NCBI GenBank assembly: GCA_030456445.1
Contig: JAKDNM010000020.1
Span: forward strand, 1 to 40,366
DNA from: Hyphomicrobiales bacterium
GTDB lineage: Bacteria > Pseudomonadota > Alphaproteobacteria > Rhizobiales > Rhizobiaceae
DNA length: 40,366 nucleotides
Reading direction: 5' to 3'
How positions within the stretch are numbered: the stretch's first letter is position 1; the number at the start of each line of letters is the position of its first letter. The notes under the pieces are model-generated. The model did not search any database. It worked only from the letters and a program-made list of their open reading frames with translations, and was not told where the DNA came from. Shown here piece after piece: positions 1 through 6,950 of the stretch. The position numbers and the translations under genes were made by a program.

Positions 1-2
1 CG

Positions 3-2231
3 TTCTTCCACTACCGATGGCAGAAGAACGGCGTTGGCAACGCCTTGGTTCTCGTCACGACTCTTCCGTCTTTCAGAATTCAGGAACTGATACGGATCGT
101 CGATGATGACAGGCTAGGCGGACGTCCCTATCCCGACAGCTTGATTATTGTCGTACCAAGCGATGCCGCTGCCGCGGCACGCGCGAGCGTGAAGAAATCA
201 ATTGAAGCCGGTACTGCGCTGCGCTTGGCCAACGCACTCGTCCCAGTCATCATTGTGTCATTCGACGCCCACGGCAGGATGAAAATGGGTGCAAACTCGA
301 CGCTGCAGGGTTTAATGACACTTGCAAAGGAGGAATTCCGCTCGCTTCGAGCCGCGGGAATTGCCCACCTAGCTGCGACGCGCGAAGCTGTGCTCGTTGC
401 GCCCTCCGGCCACCATTTTGTCCACCCGCGCAGAAGGCACTCGGCCGCCTTTTTTCGGGCGGCAAACATGCTCATCCAGGGTGAGGAGATCGGCTTTTTG
501 TCGTTGGTGTTCCTTCCCCATCTTCACGATAGCATCAAAAAGATCTGGGTCGACTCCTCATCGATTTCGACCCTGGTGTTTGCGGCGTATTCTCTCAAGA
601 GCCGACTGAGGCGCACGTTTATCACCCCGCGCGTGACGAGTTTCTCATCTTACGAAGGACTTGAAAAACTGAGCATCCAAGACCCGGAGAGCGAGCTGGT
701 CGTGATATCAGCCACCGCGACGGGATCGCTGCCAAAACAGGTGCTTGAGCAGACCAAGCTCCCGCCCGAGCGTGTCGTGACGCTTTTCTCTACCGCTCAT
801 CAGGTGCCGGGTACCGTTGTTTTCGATGCGCGCGATGAGATTCAAGGGCTTGACCCTTTGTCAATGGAGGTTTTCGAGCAAGAGCGGTGCCCTTGGTGCA
901 GAAACGGCTCGCGCACTATCACCTTCGTCGGCGACCAGTTTCTTGCCGACGCTGCGACGGTAACGCCATACACGCTGGTTCAGACTGACGCGCCAAAGCA
1001 GTTGCGCGATGTGATGAAAAGATATCGGGGGAAGCGAGCCTTTTCCCTCCGGCGCGACCCCGATCGCGACATTCATCGGCTGTTCGTCAACCTTGATCGC
1101 ACACTCTTAAGTGACGGCGGGAAGAAGGCTATTGAGGTTGTTATCCGGCGACACGCCCCTGCCTCGACGAGCCATGTTTTGGCGCTTGGAGGCGCGGAAG
1201 GTATCGCACTCGCAGAGCGTGTTGCAGACGAGATCGAAGGTCTTGGCCTGAGGCGCCCGCACATTATACACGGTACGGACTTCGAGAAGGGAAGCGATGA
1301 TCGTCGGGGCGTGATTGTCGTTGCGGCAAGCTTTGGATCCGGCCAGTCCTTTCAGGACGCGAGCCGCGACCTCCGCGATAGATTTACGGATCGCCCCAGG
1401 ACGTTCCTGGCGGGACTACGAAAGCACAGCGCGGCCGAGCACCAACTCACCTTGTTACACGACCTTGAGCACAACAATCAGTCGCTCAAACACACAATGT
1501 GTTTCGTCGACGATATGACATTGCCTCACCCAAACCAGTTCACCGCTTGGAGCCGCGAACTGCGATTCTGGAACAATGTGCTCCTGCCGCTGAGTATGAC
1601 AGATCCCAAGGATGCTGCCATTGCGGCTATCGAGAGTCGCATAGCCAGCATATCGGCAGGTATCGGTGGAGATGACCTTTTCCTAAGAACAAGTTCCGGT
1701 GACGCTCTTAAGCTCCGGCAGGGTTTCGCGTTCTGGGCCGGCAACTACGCGGAAGAGGATATCACTCAGGGCGATGTCTTTTCGATGATCGCGGCGATTC
1801 TTGAGAACTGTCGGAAGGTGCCGAAGCTCAAGCAGACATCGGCGCCGCTATCTCAATCGCCTTTCCATCTCAACGTGCTGTCGAGCGAAAACTTCACCCG
1901 CTACAACGACGGGATCATCCAGGCGGCTCTCCTACGCGCTTCGTTCCCTCACGAGCTCAATTTTGCCGATGTGCAGACCGAAAAGCACAGCGCGAAGATG
2001 GCCAACCTGATCGTCAAGATGCTCGCTCAGCACGGGGAAAGCCAGGGTGAAGCGTGTCTTGAATTCCTCTTGGCATTGGCGACCAAGCGCCTGACGCTCG
2101 CCGAGCGGGATATCAGACGGATTGCCGCTGCTCCACGCGACGGACTACCCGGTCTCCTGTCGATCGTGCTTGCCTATGCGGTTGGCGAGGCAACTGAGAT
2201 TCCCGATGATCCTTTGGGCCTGCCAGCTTAG
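3..2231 (+). CDS. Tandem phosphoribosyltransferase-like protein, 5' partial
   Basis: The reading frame is open to the left window edge, so the TTG at 45 is probably internal and the true start lies outside; about 742 residues are visible. I do not recognise a named protein. Two segments have the beta-strand-plus-glycine-loop look of PRPP-binding loops of type I phosphoribosyltransferases: ELVVISATATGSLPKQ near residues 231-247 and GVIVVAASFGSGQSF near 437-451. Both lack the acidic pair that normally precedes the loop, so activity is doubtful. A CPWC pair (about residue 296) sits between the two halves and could be part of a zinc site. The last 200 residues look helical. No signal peptide or membrane segment is visible. 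The coding sequence looks less GC-rich than that of the next genes, which suggests separate acquisition. Its operon partners, if any, lie to the left. Fold assignment is inference; function is unknown. Confidence 0.6.
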   Translation, partial: FFHYRWQKNGVGNALVLVTTLPSFRIQELIRIVDDDRLGGRPYPDSLIIVVPSDAAAAARASVKKSIEAGTALRLANALVPVIIVSFDAHGRMKMGANSTLQGLMTLAKEEFRSLRAAGIAHLAATREAVLVAPSGHHFVHPRRRHSAAFFRAANMLIQGEEIGFLSLVFLPHLHDSIKKIWVDSSSISTLVFAAYSLKSRLRRTFITPRVTSFSSYEGLEKLSIQDPESELVVISATATGSLPKQVLEQTKLPPERVVTLFSTAHQVPGTVVFDARDEIQGLDPLSMEVFEQERCPWCRNGSRTITFVGDQFLADAATVTPYTLVQTDAPKQLRDVMKRYRGKRAFSLRRDPDRDIHRLFVNLDRTLLSDGGKKAIEVVIRRHAPASTSHVLALGGAEGIALAERVADEIEGLGLRRPHIIHGTDFEKGSDDRRGVIVVAASFGSGQSFQDASRDLRDRFTDRPRTFLAGLRKHSAAEHQLTLLHDLEHNNQSLKHTMCFVDDMTLPHPNQFTAWSRELRFWNNVLLPLSMTDPKDAAIAAIESRIASISAGIGGDDLFLRTSSGDALKLRQGFAFWAGNYAEEDITQGDVFSMIAAILENCRKVPKLKQTSAPLSQSPFHLNVLSSENFTRYNDGIIQAALLRASFPHELNFADVQTEKHSAKMANLIVKMLAQHGESQGEACLEFLLALATKRLTLAERDIRRIAAAPRDGLPGLLSIVLAYAVGEATEIPDDPLGLPA

Positions 2232-2379
2232 AGGCGCTGTGAAGCGCGTCGACGAATCCCTTGGATTCTCGAATGCGTTCGAAATCGGTTCTGAGCGGCT
2301 GGGCCATGCCGAGCCATTCGCGTTCATATGCGTCGAAGTCCGCCGGATCCGTGGGTTTGAAGCCGTCCGATGCAACCAA
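2232..2379 (-). pseudogene. Possible truncated ORF downstream of scpB
   Basis: On the minus strand a TTG at 2379 opens a frame whose first 50 residues look protein-like (DGFKPTDPADFDAYEREWLG followed by an amphipathic stretch). The protein-like character stops at about 2231, exactly where the convergent PRTase-like gene ends. It follows the ScpB-like gene by about 20 bases and may be the 5' stump of a third gene of that operon, cut at a recombination junction. No family is recognised, and it could simply be noncoding. Confidence 0.25.
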
Positions 2380-2399
2380 GCGTTTGAGCGAAGGGCACT

Positions 2400-3083
2400 C
2401 TATTCGCCGCCAGCATCGTCACCCGTGAAAACTGGTGAAATATCCCCGGCCAGCAGCTTTTCCTTCGACAACAGGCCGGCGTCTTCGAGCGCTTCGAAAT
2501 CCGGCATATCGCGCAGCGTGTCGAGGCCGAACTCGAACAGGAAGTCTTTCGTCGTGACATAGGTATAAGGCGCGCCGGGCGTCGGGCTGCGCGGACCCGA
2601 CGCGATCAGGCCGGCGCCGCGCAGATGGCCGATCAGGTCGCGGCTGATCTCCTTGCCGAAGAAGGATGACAGTTCTGCGCGGGTGATCGGCTGGAAATAG
2701 GCTATTGCCGTCAGCACCAGCACTTCGGGTTGCGTCAGGCCCATGGTCTTCTCACTACCACCAACGGCCGCTCGAATGGTGTCGGCATAGGCCGGCCGGG
2801 TCAGATGTTTCCAGCCGCCGGCGACAGCGACGAGGTCATAGGGCCGGCCGCGCAACTCCTCACGGATGTCGTCGATCAAAAGGTCGATGCTGCAGCTTTT
2901 CCCCACCACGCGCGCCAGCGTTTCACGGCCGACCGGCTCGCTGGCGGCAAAAATCGTCGCCTCGACGCGGTTCATCCATTCGCGCCAGCGCGCCTCCGCC
3001 GGCAGGTGATCCAGCTCCCGATCCAGCAGCGGCCGTTGCCCATCTTCTCGGCGAGCCTTGGTCGAACGCGCCGCCATCATCAC
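2400..3083 (-). CDS. ScpB-family protein (plasmid-borne)
   Basis: This 227-residue protein resembles ScpB, the winged-helix subunit that joins ScpA and SMC in bacterial condensin. The middle of the protein carries the typical segment with RVEATIFAASEPVGRETLA, followed by LTQPEVLVLTAIAYFQPITR and a second winged-helix half ending in TYVTTKDFLFEFGLDTLRDM. Neither scpA nor smc is nearby, so it either works with chromosomal condensin or has a plasmid-specific job. It starts at GTG 3083, overlapping the DUF1403 stop by four bases (GTGA), or at ATG 3080. This tight overlap implies translational coupling in a two-gene operon. The C-terminal 25 residues are acidic and probably disordered. Family assignment is firm; role is inferred. 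Confidence 0.8.
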   Translation of the reverse strand: MMMAARSTKARREDGQRPLLDRELDHLPAEARWREWMNRVEATIFAASEPVGRETLARVVGKSCSIDLLIDDIREELRGRPYDLVAVAGGWKHLTRPAYADTIRAAVGGSEKTMGLTQPEVLVLTAIAYFQPITRAELSSFFGKEISRDLIGHLRGAGLIASGPRSPTPGAPYTYVTTKDFLFEFGLDTLRDMPDFEALEDAGLLSKEKLLAGDISPVFTGDDAGGE

Positions 3084-4105
3084 AGCCCATAGATGCGGAA
3101 GGTCGGCCGACCGGAAAGTTCGCGCACGGCACCCAGATCGACCAGCCGGTCGAACAGCCGGCGCAGGCCGCGATCGCTCATGCCGGCGACGGGGTCGGAG
3201 GCGACCATCGCGTCGCCGGACAACAGCTTTTGCACGACGGTGTCTGCGCCCTTGGCCCGGAGCTTGGGCGCTACGGCGAGCAGCTTTTCGGCGCGGCGGC
3301 CGAGTTCGGCGGACAGGTCGATGGCACGTAGCGCGGCGCGCGCCTGCGCGGCGAGCAGGCCTTTGGCCCGGTCCACTTGTATCTCGGACGCCAGCGTCCT
3401 GGGTTCGATGTCCCGACGGCGAGACGCGGCGTGCGCGCTCAAGGCCGCCTCGGCGCCGAGCAGCGGTACCGCATGCGCCCAGCCCAGCCGCTGCGCCAGC
3501 AGCGCATCGGCCAGCCAGCAGCCGAAGGCGCCTCGGAAGCCGTGGCGATCGGCGGCCAGGAACGCGCCGGTCAATTGCTCGACCGCCCCGGCGCCGGCGG
3601 CGAGCCGGCGCAGCTCATCCGCCAGCTCGCCGACCGCCGCGTCGTCGCGGGCGTAGCCGAACGCTTCCGCCACCGCCGCGAGGTTTTTCTCCGTCAGAAG
3701 CTCCTCTGCGGGCCGGGCAGCCAGCCGGCGCCAGGCCAGCAGCAAAAGGCCGGCGGGGCCGACAGCGTCGCCGGGGCGGGTCAGCAGCACGGCGTCGCGC
3801 AAGGCGGTCTCGTCCTCGAGCCGACCCGCCTGCCTTGTCGTCATCGCGGCCGCGGCAAGGGCTAGGCGCTGGCGCCAGGCACCTGCCCATTTTTCTTGCC
3901 CACGCACGACTTGATCGAGCGCGCCGATGGCGGCGCCCGCAGCCAGCGCGACATCCTCAAGGCTTTGTGTGGCAAGGGTTTGCGCGTCGGCAACGGCGCG
4001 GCGCAGCCACGCCGTTGCCGGCATCGGCCTGGCCGATGCCGCATCGGCGGGCATGAAGTGGTGACGGGGAGAGGCAACGGGGCGCAGAATCATTGACAAC
4101 AACAT
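3080..4105 (-). CDS. DUF1403 family protein
   Basis: An alanine- and leucine-rich, mostly helical protein of about 341 residues matching the DUF1403 family, which is common on rhizobial plasmids and often sits directly before a ScpB-like gene, as here. Recognisable parts are the N-terminal WLRRAVADAQTLATQSLEDV, a central GCWLADALLAQRLGWAHAVP and the C-terminal SDRGLRRLFDRLVDLGAVRE, which could be a small winged helix. There is no signal peptide. The start is uncertain: ATG-like codons at 4105 and 4093 are close together. The molecular function of the family is unknown. Coupling to ScpB suggests a link with DNA organisation or segregation, but that is inference. GC content is very high, which produces long spurious frames on the opposite strand. 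Confidence 0.8.
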   Translation of the reverse strand: MLLSMILRPVASPRHHFMPADAASARPMPATAWLRRAVADAQTLATQSLEDVALAAGAAIGALDQVVRGQEKWAGAWRQRLALAAAAMTTRQAGRLEDETALRDAVLLTRPGDAVGPAGLLLLAWRRLAARPAEELLTEKNLAAVAEAFGYARDDAAVGELADELRRLAAGAGAVEQLTGAFLAADRHGFRGAFGCWLADALLAQRLGWAHAVPLLGAEAALSAHAASRRRDIEPRTLASEIQVDRAKGLLAAQARAALRAIDLSAELGRRAEKLLAVAPKLRAKGADTVVQKLLSGDAMVASDPVAGMSDRGLRRLFDRLVDLGAVRELSGRPTFRIYGL

Positions 4106-4200
4106 GACTCACAACGGCGCTTTATACAATAGGATACGCCAATAACCGCCGCGCCTGTCGTCACTAAATAACGACCGATAATGTTGCCTTATCGCTCGTT

Positions 4201-4254
4201 TTGACAGATGCTCCTTTTTGGGGTAGAAATCTCTCCGAAGGTAGAATTTCGGAG
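4201..4254 (+). promoter_or_regulatory. vapBC promoter with overlapping inverted-repeat operator
   Basis: A perfect -35 hexamer TTGACA (4201-4206) is followed after 17 bases by TAGAAA (4224-4229), a plausible -10. Just downstream a perfect 7-bp inverted repeat CTCCGAA (4233-4239) / TTCGGAG (4248-4254) is separated by 8 bases; its right arm includes the GGAG (4251-4254) that serves as ribosome binding site for the ATG at 4265. VapB or VapBC binding here would block transcription, the usual autoregulation of such operons. Binding is inferred. Confidence 0.6.
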
Positions 4255-4264
4255 CCTGAAAGCC

Positions 4265-4522
4265 ATGTCCCTCAACATCAAGAATCCGGCGACCGTCGCG
4301 CTGGCCGACGAACTCGCCCGCCGCCAGGGCCTAACCAAGACCGCGGCCATTCATCAGGCGCTCTCCGAGCGTTTGCACCGCTTGGGCTACAGCAATATGG
4401 CACAAGAACGTCTGCTCGGTGAACTGCGCGCGATCCGCGAGCGCGTGGCGCGCCTGCCCGAACTCGACAGCCGCAGCGACGAGCAGATCATCGGCTATGA
4501 CGAACACGGGATTCCGAACTGA
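4265..4522 (+). CDS. vapB: VapB-type antitoxin
   Basis: An 85-residue protein starting MSLNIKNPATVALADELARR, which matches the N-terminal ribbon-helix-helix-like region of VapB antitoxins of the Rv0623/PSK type. Residues 1-45 would bind operator DNA; the acidic C-terminal tail (about 55-85, ending YDEHGIPN) would wrap the toxin. The ATG at 4265 is chosen over an upstream in-frame ATG at 4208 because GGAG lies 10 bases before it and the family normally starts with this short MSLNIK motif. Its stop TGA shares one base with the toxin ATG (TGATG), so the two are translationally coupled. It should neutralise VapC and repress the operon from the inverted repeat at 4233-4254. Confidence 0.85.
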   Translation: MSLNIKNPATVALADELARRQGLTKTAAIHQALSERLHRLGYSNMAQERLLGELRAIRERVARLPELDSRSDEQIIGYDEHGIPN

Positions 4523-4908
4523 TGGTCATCGATACCTCCGCTGTCGTGGCAATCCTGCGCAGCGAGCCGGAGGCTGCGCGGCTTGAGAAGGCGCTTGTCG
4601 CGGATCCGATCCGCCTAATCCCGGCGACGTGCGTGCTCGAGGCCCGCATGGTGTTGATCAGTCGGCGCGGTGAACACGCCCTTGCCGAGATCGACCTGTG
4701 GCTCAGCAAGATCGCGGCCGACATCATTCCCGTCGACGCCGAACTGGTGGATCTGGCAACCCAGGCCTGGCTCGCCTACGGCAAGGGCCGCCATCCGGCC
4801 GCGCTTAATTTTGCCGATTGTCTTTCCTATGCTTTGGCGAAGCGCGCCGACGAACCACTGCTGTTCATCGGCAAGGACTTCTCCCAGACGGATATCGAGG
4901 CGGCGTGA
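4522..4908 (+). CDS. vapC: VapC-type PIN-domain ribonuclease toxin
   Basis: A 128-residue PIN-domain protein, the usual VapC length. The N-terminal MVIDTSAVVAIL carries the first catalytic aspartate (D4). An acidic residue is present in the CVLEARMVL helix (about residue 40), and LNFADCLSYALAKR followed by LLFIGKDFSQTD carries the later metal-binding acidic residues. Members of the family cleave tRNA or rRNA when the antitoxin is degraded. It is coupled to vapB by a one-base overlap and followed two bases later by the recombinase start at 4911, so the three genes are probably one transcript. All visible catalytic residues are intact. The likely role is stabilising this segment of the plasmid. 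Confidence 0.88.
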   Translation: MVIDTSAVVAILRSEPEAARLEKALVADPIRLIPATCVLEARMVLISRRGEHALAEIDLWLSKIAADIIPVDAELVDLATQAWLAYGKGRHPAALNFADCLSYALAKRADEPLLFIGKDFSQTDIEAA

Positions 4909-4910
4909 GG

Positions 4911-6047
4911 ATGGCTGGCGGCGGTCCGAGATCATCAGCCGCGTCCGAAGACAACGATCTTCCTGACCTCGTCGACGTCGTCATGGAGATGGGCCGCGGG
5001 CCAGAGAAGCCCCCGACCGAAACCCCCTCCCCTCTCCCGGCCGTGGCAATCCCCCGCCTGCCGGCGCACCTCGACGCGCTTGCGGACCGCGCACGAGATT
5101 ACGTTGAGGCGGCCTGTGCCGCCAATACGCGCCGCGCCTACGCCGCCGACTGGAAGCATTTTTGCGCCTGGTGCCGACGGCAAAATCTTGAAGCGACGCC
5201 GCCTGCCCCGCAGAACGTCGGGCTGTACATCACCGCCTGCGCCTCAGGCACAGTGACCGGCGATAAAAAGCCAAACTCAGTATCAACGATCGAACGTCGG
5301 CTGTCCTCACTCTCCTGGAATTACACGCAGCGCGGCCAACCGCTCGACCGCAAGGACCGGCATATCGCGACGGTGATGGCCGGCATTCGCAACAAACACG
5401 CCTCCCCTCCCCGGCAGAAGGAAGCGATCCTGCCCGAGGATCTGATCGCCATGCTGGAAACGCTCGACCGCGGAACCTTACGCGGCCTGCGCGATCGCGC
5501 CATGTTGCTCGTCGGCTTTGCCGGCGGGTTGCGCCGCTCCGAAATCACCGGCCTGGATTGCGGCCGCGACCAGACCGAGGACGGTCGTGGCTGGATCGAG
5601 GTCTTGGACAAGGGCATCCTGGTGACGCTGCGCGGCAAGACCGGCTGGCGTGAGGTCGAGATCGGCCGCGGCTCGGCCGACGCCACCTGCCCGGTGGTGG
5701 CGCTCGAAACCTGGACGAAATTCGCGCGCATCGCCCACGGCCCCCTGTTCCGCCGCGTTACCGGTCAGGGCAAGGCCGTTGGCGCCGAGCGCCTCAACGA
5801 CCAGGAGGTGGCGCGCTTGGTCAAGCGCTCAGCACTCGCCGCCGGCGTGCGCGGCGATCTTTCCGAAGGCGAACGAGGGCAAAAATTCTCCGGCCATTCG
5901 CTCAGAGCTGGCCTCGCATCCTCAGCCGAGGTAGATGAGCGCTATGTGCAAAAGCAGCTCGGCCACGCCAGCGCCGAAATGACCCGCAAATACCAGCGCC
6001 GCCGCGACCGCTTCCGCGTCAATCTAACTAAAGCGTCAGGGCTGTAG
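4911..6047 (+). CDS. Tyrosine recombinase / site-specific integrase
   Basis: A 378-residue tyrosine recombinase. An N-terminal disordered stretch (to about residue 45) is followed by a SAM-like DNA-binding domain (HLDALADRARDYVEAACAA to about 150) and a catalytic domain with the first Arg in GFAGGLRRSEITGLD (about 206), a Lys in GKTGWREVEIG, the HxxR in GHSLRAGL (about 330) and the nucleophile Tyr in LGHASAEMTRKYQRRRD (about 360). The active site is complete. The ATG at 4911 fits two bases after the vapC stop; a longer frame upstream overlaps vapC and is not supported. Similar enzymes occur next to DUF1403/ScpB on alphaproteobacterial plasmids, where they may resolve multimers or mediate integration; the target site is not visible here. 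Confidence 0.9.
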   Translation: MAGGGPRSSAASEDNDLPDLVDVVMEMGRGPEKPPTETPSPLPAVAIPRLPAHLDALADRARDYVEAACAANTRRAYAADWKHFCAWCRRQNLEATPPAPQNVGLYITACASGTVTGDKKPNSVSTIERRLSSLSWNYTQRGQPLDRKDRHIATVMAGIRNKHASPPRQKEAILPEDLIAMLETLDRGTLRGLRDRAMLLVGFAGGLRRSEITGLDCGRDQTEDGRGWIEVLDKGILVTLRGKTGWREVEIGRGSADATCPVVALETWTKFARIAHGPLFRRVTGQGKAVGAERLNDQEVARLVKRSALAAGVRGDLSEGERGQKFSGHSLRAGLASSAEVDERYVQKQLGHASAEMTRKYQRRRDRFRVNLTKASGL

Positions 6048-6090
6048 GAATACCGGAAAGGCCCCTGCCCCGCTTGATCGAAAGAAAGGC

Positions 6091-6118
6091 ATATTTGAGC
6101 AAAAAACAGCTCAGATAT
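6091..6118. terminator. Hairpin between convergent integrase and PIN toxin genes
   Basis: A 10-base arm beginning ATATT pairs with an arm ending GATAT (one G-U pair) around an eight-base A-rich loop, with TGAGC/GCTCA as the core. It overlaps the stop codon of the minus-strand toxin. There is no good T-run, so termination in either direction is only possible. Confidence 0.3.
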
Positions 6119-6515
6119 TCGGTGCAATCAATCGTAAAGATGGAAAATACGTACGGTAGCGACCGACATCACGGGTCAGCACAGGAAGTTGACTGACTGC
6201 CCCATGGGCACCAATGAAGAAATCCGGCAGCACGCCGGTGCGCGACCCGCCGGCCCGGCGATATTTTGTGAACACCTTGCCCGCTAGAAATAGCGCTGCC
6301 CGCGGCATCGGCATCATTTCCAACCCGGCCTCATCGAGAAATGCGTCAAGATCCTCGATGCTGTCGTAGCGAACGGCAAGCTCGGCATAAATGACATCGT
6401 TGATCACCAGCGGCCCATCCAGGCTGGCCGCCTCAAGCTGCGCGATCGACCAATCGGCCCAACGTTGGTCATCCGTGACCAGATCCAGCAGAACGTTGGT
6501 GTCGACCAGCGTCAC
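6111..6515 (-). CDS. vapC: PIN-domain toxin of an AbrB/VapC pair
   Basis: A 134-residue PIN-domain protein. MTLVDTNVLLDLVTDD carries the first catalytic aspartate, NDVIYAELAVRYDS supplies the second acidic residue, and LPDFFIGAHGAVSQLPVLTR followed by RDVGRYRTYFP is the typical C-terminal half with the later aspartate. The predicted activity is RNA cleavage. The GTG start at 6515 overlaps the antitoxin stop by four bases (GTGA), the standard coupling in these operons. It is convergent with the recombinase gene. This is a second VapC-like toxin, clearly different in sequence from the one at 4522, and it is paired with a different antitoxin class. Confidence 0.88.
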   Translation of the reverse strand: MTLVDTNVLLDLVTDDQRWADWSIAQLEAASLDGPLVINDVIYAELAVRYDSIEDLDAFLDEAGLEMMPMPRAALFLAGKVFTKYRRAGGSRTGVLPDFFIGAHGAVSQLPVLTRDVGRYRTYFPSLRLIAPNI

Positions 6516-6745
6516 GCTTCGCCACGCGTCAACGCCATGATCGCATCGGTGTCGAGCCCTTTACCGGCATGGCCGCGCAGCTTGGCAAAACGACTCGCAG
6601 GCTGGTTCTTGTCCGTGCGCGCAAGCACCACGCTGCCATCGGCGGCGCGGCGGAAATCGACCTTGCTGCCTGGCACGATCCCCAAAAGGTCTCGGACCGG
6701 CTTCGGGATGGTAACCTGGCCCTTTGCTGTGACTGTCGTAGTCAT
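6512..6745 (-). CDS. AbrB/SpoVT-type antitoxin
   Basis: A 77-residue protein starting MTTTVTAKGQVTIPKPVRDL, the swapped-hairpin AbrB DNA-binding fold seen in VapB/MazE-like antitoxins. The rest (GKGLDTDAIMALTRGEA at the end) is the toxin-binding tail. The ATG at 6745 is preferred over an in-frame TTG at 6766 because GAGGAAG precedes it at good spacing and the family begins at this motif. Four-base overlap with the toxin. An imperfect inverted repeat upstream (6757-6784) is a candidate binding site. Confidence 0.88.
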   Translation of the reverse strand: MTTTVTAKGQVTIPKPVRDLLGIVPGSKVDFRRAADGSVVLARTDKNQPASRFAKLRGHAGKGLDTDAIMALTRGEA

Positions 6746-6756
6746 TTTCTTCCTCG

Positions 6757-6784
6757 GTAATGCCAATTTCCTGTAAGGTATTAC
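6757..6784 (-). promoter_or_regulatory. Candidate antitoxin operator
   Basis: GTAATGCC (6757-6764) and GGTATTAC (6777-6784) form an 8-bp inverted repeat with one mismatch, 12 bases apart, immediately upstream of the AbrB-type antitoxin start at 6745. Its position suits autorepression. Not a recognised consensus; inference only. Confidence 0.4.
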
Positions 6785-6950
6785 TTTAAGGGCTTGCGTT
6801 CAATCCCTGGGCCTATCCTCGCATTCACCAACGGCTCAAGATCACCGTTTCCATCGCCACAGGATGCGCCGGCCATTGCGGCCCCTAACAGTGACCCCCT
6901 ACTCGATACGGAGAAACGTTCACGGCTCCCTTCCACTCCGGGGGCCGCAA
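6785..6950. other. Noncoding gap downstream of repC
   Basis: About 165 bases separate the repC stop from the antitoxin operator. No convincing ORF was seen; a strong repC terminator is not obvious. Confidence 0.4.

Noticed and set aside
3058-4056. 332-residue plus-strand open frame opposite DUF1403
   Set aside because: The translation is Arg/Ala/Pro low-complexity, typical of an antisense frame in very GC-rich DNA.
6785-6950. Second origin or iteron cluster downstream of repC
   Set aside because: No repeated motif or AT-rich block is present; repABC origins lie within repC.
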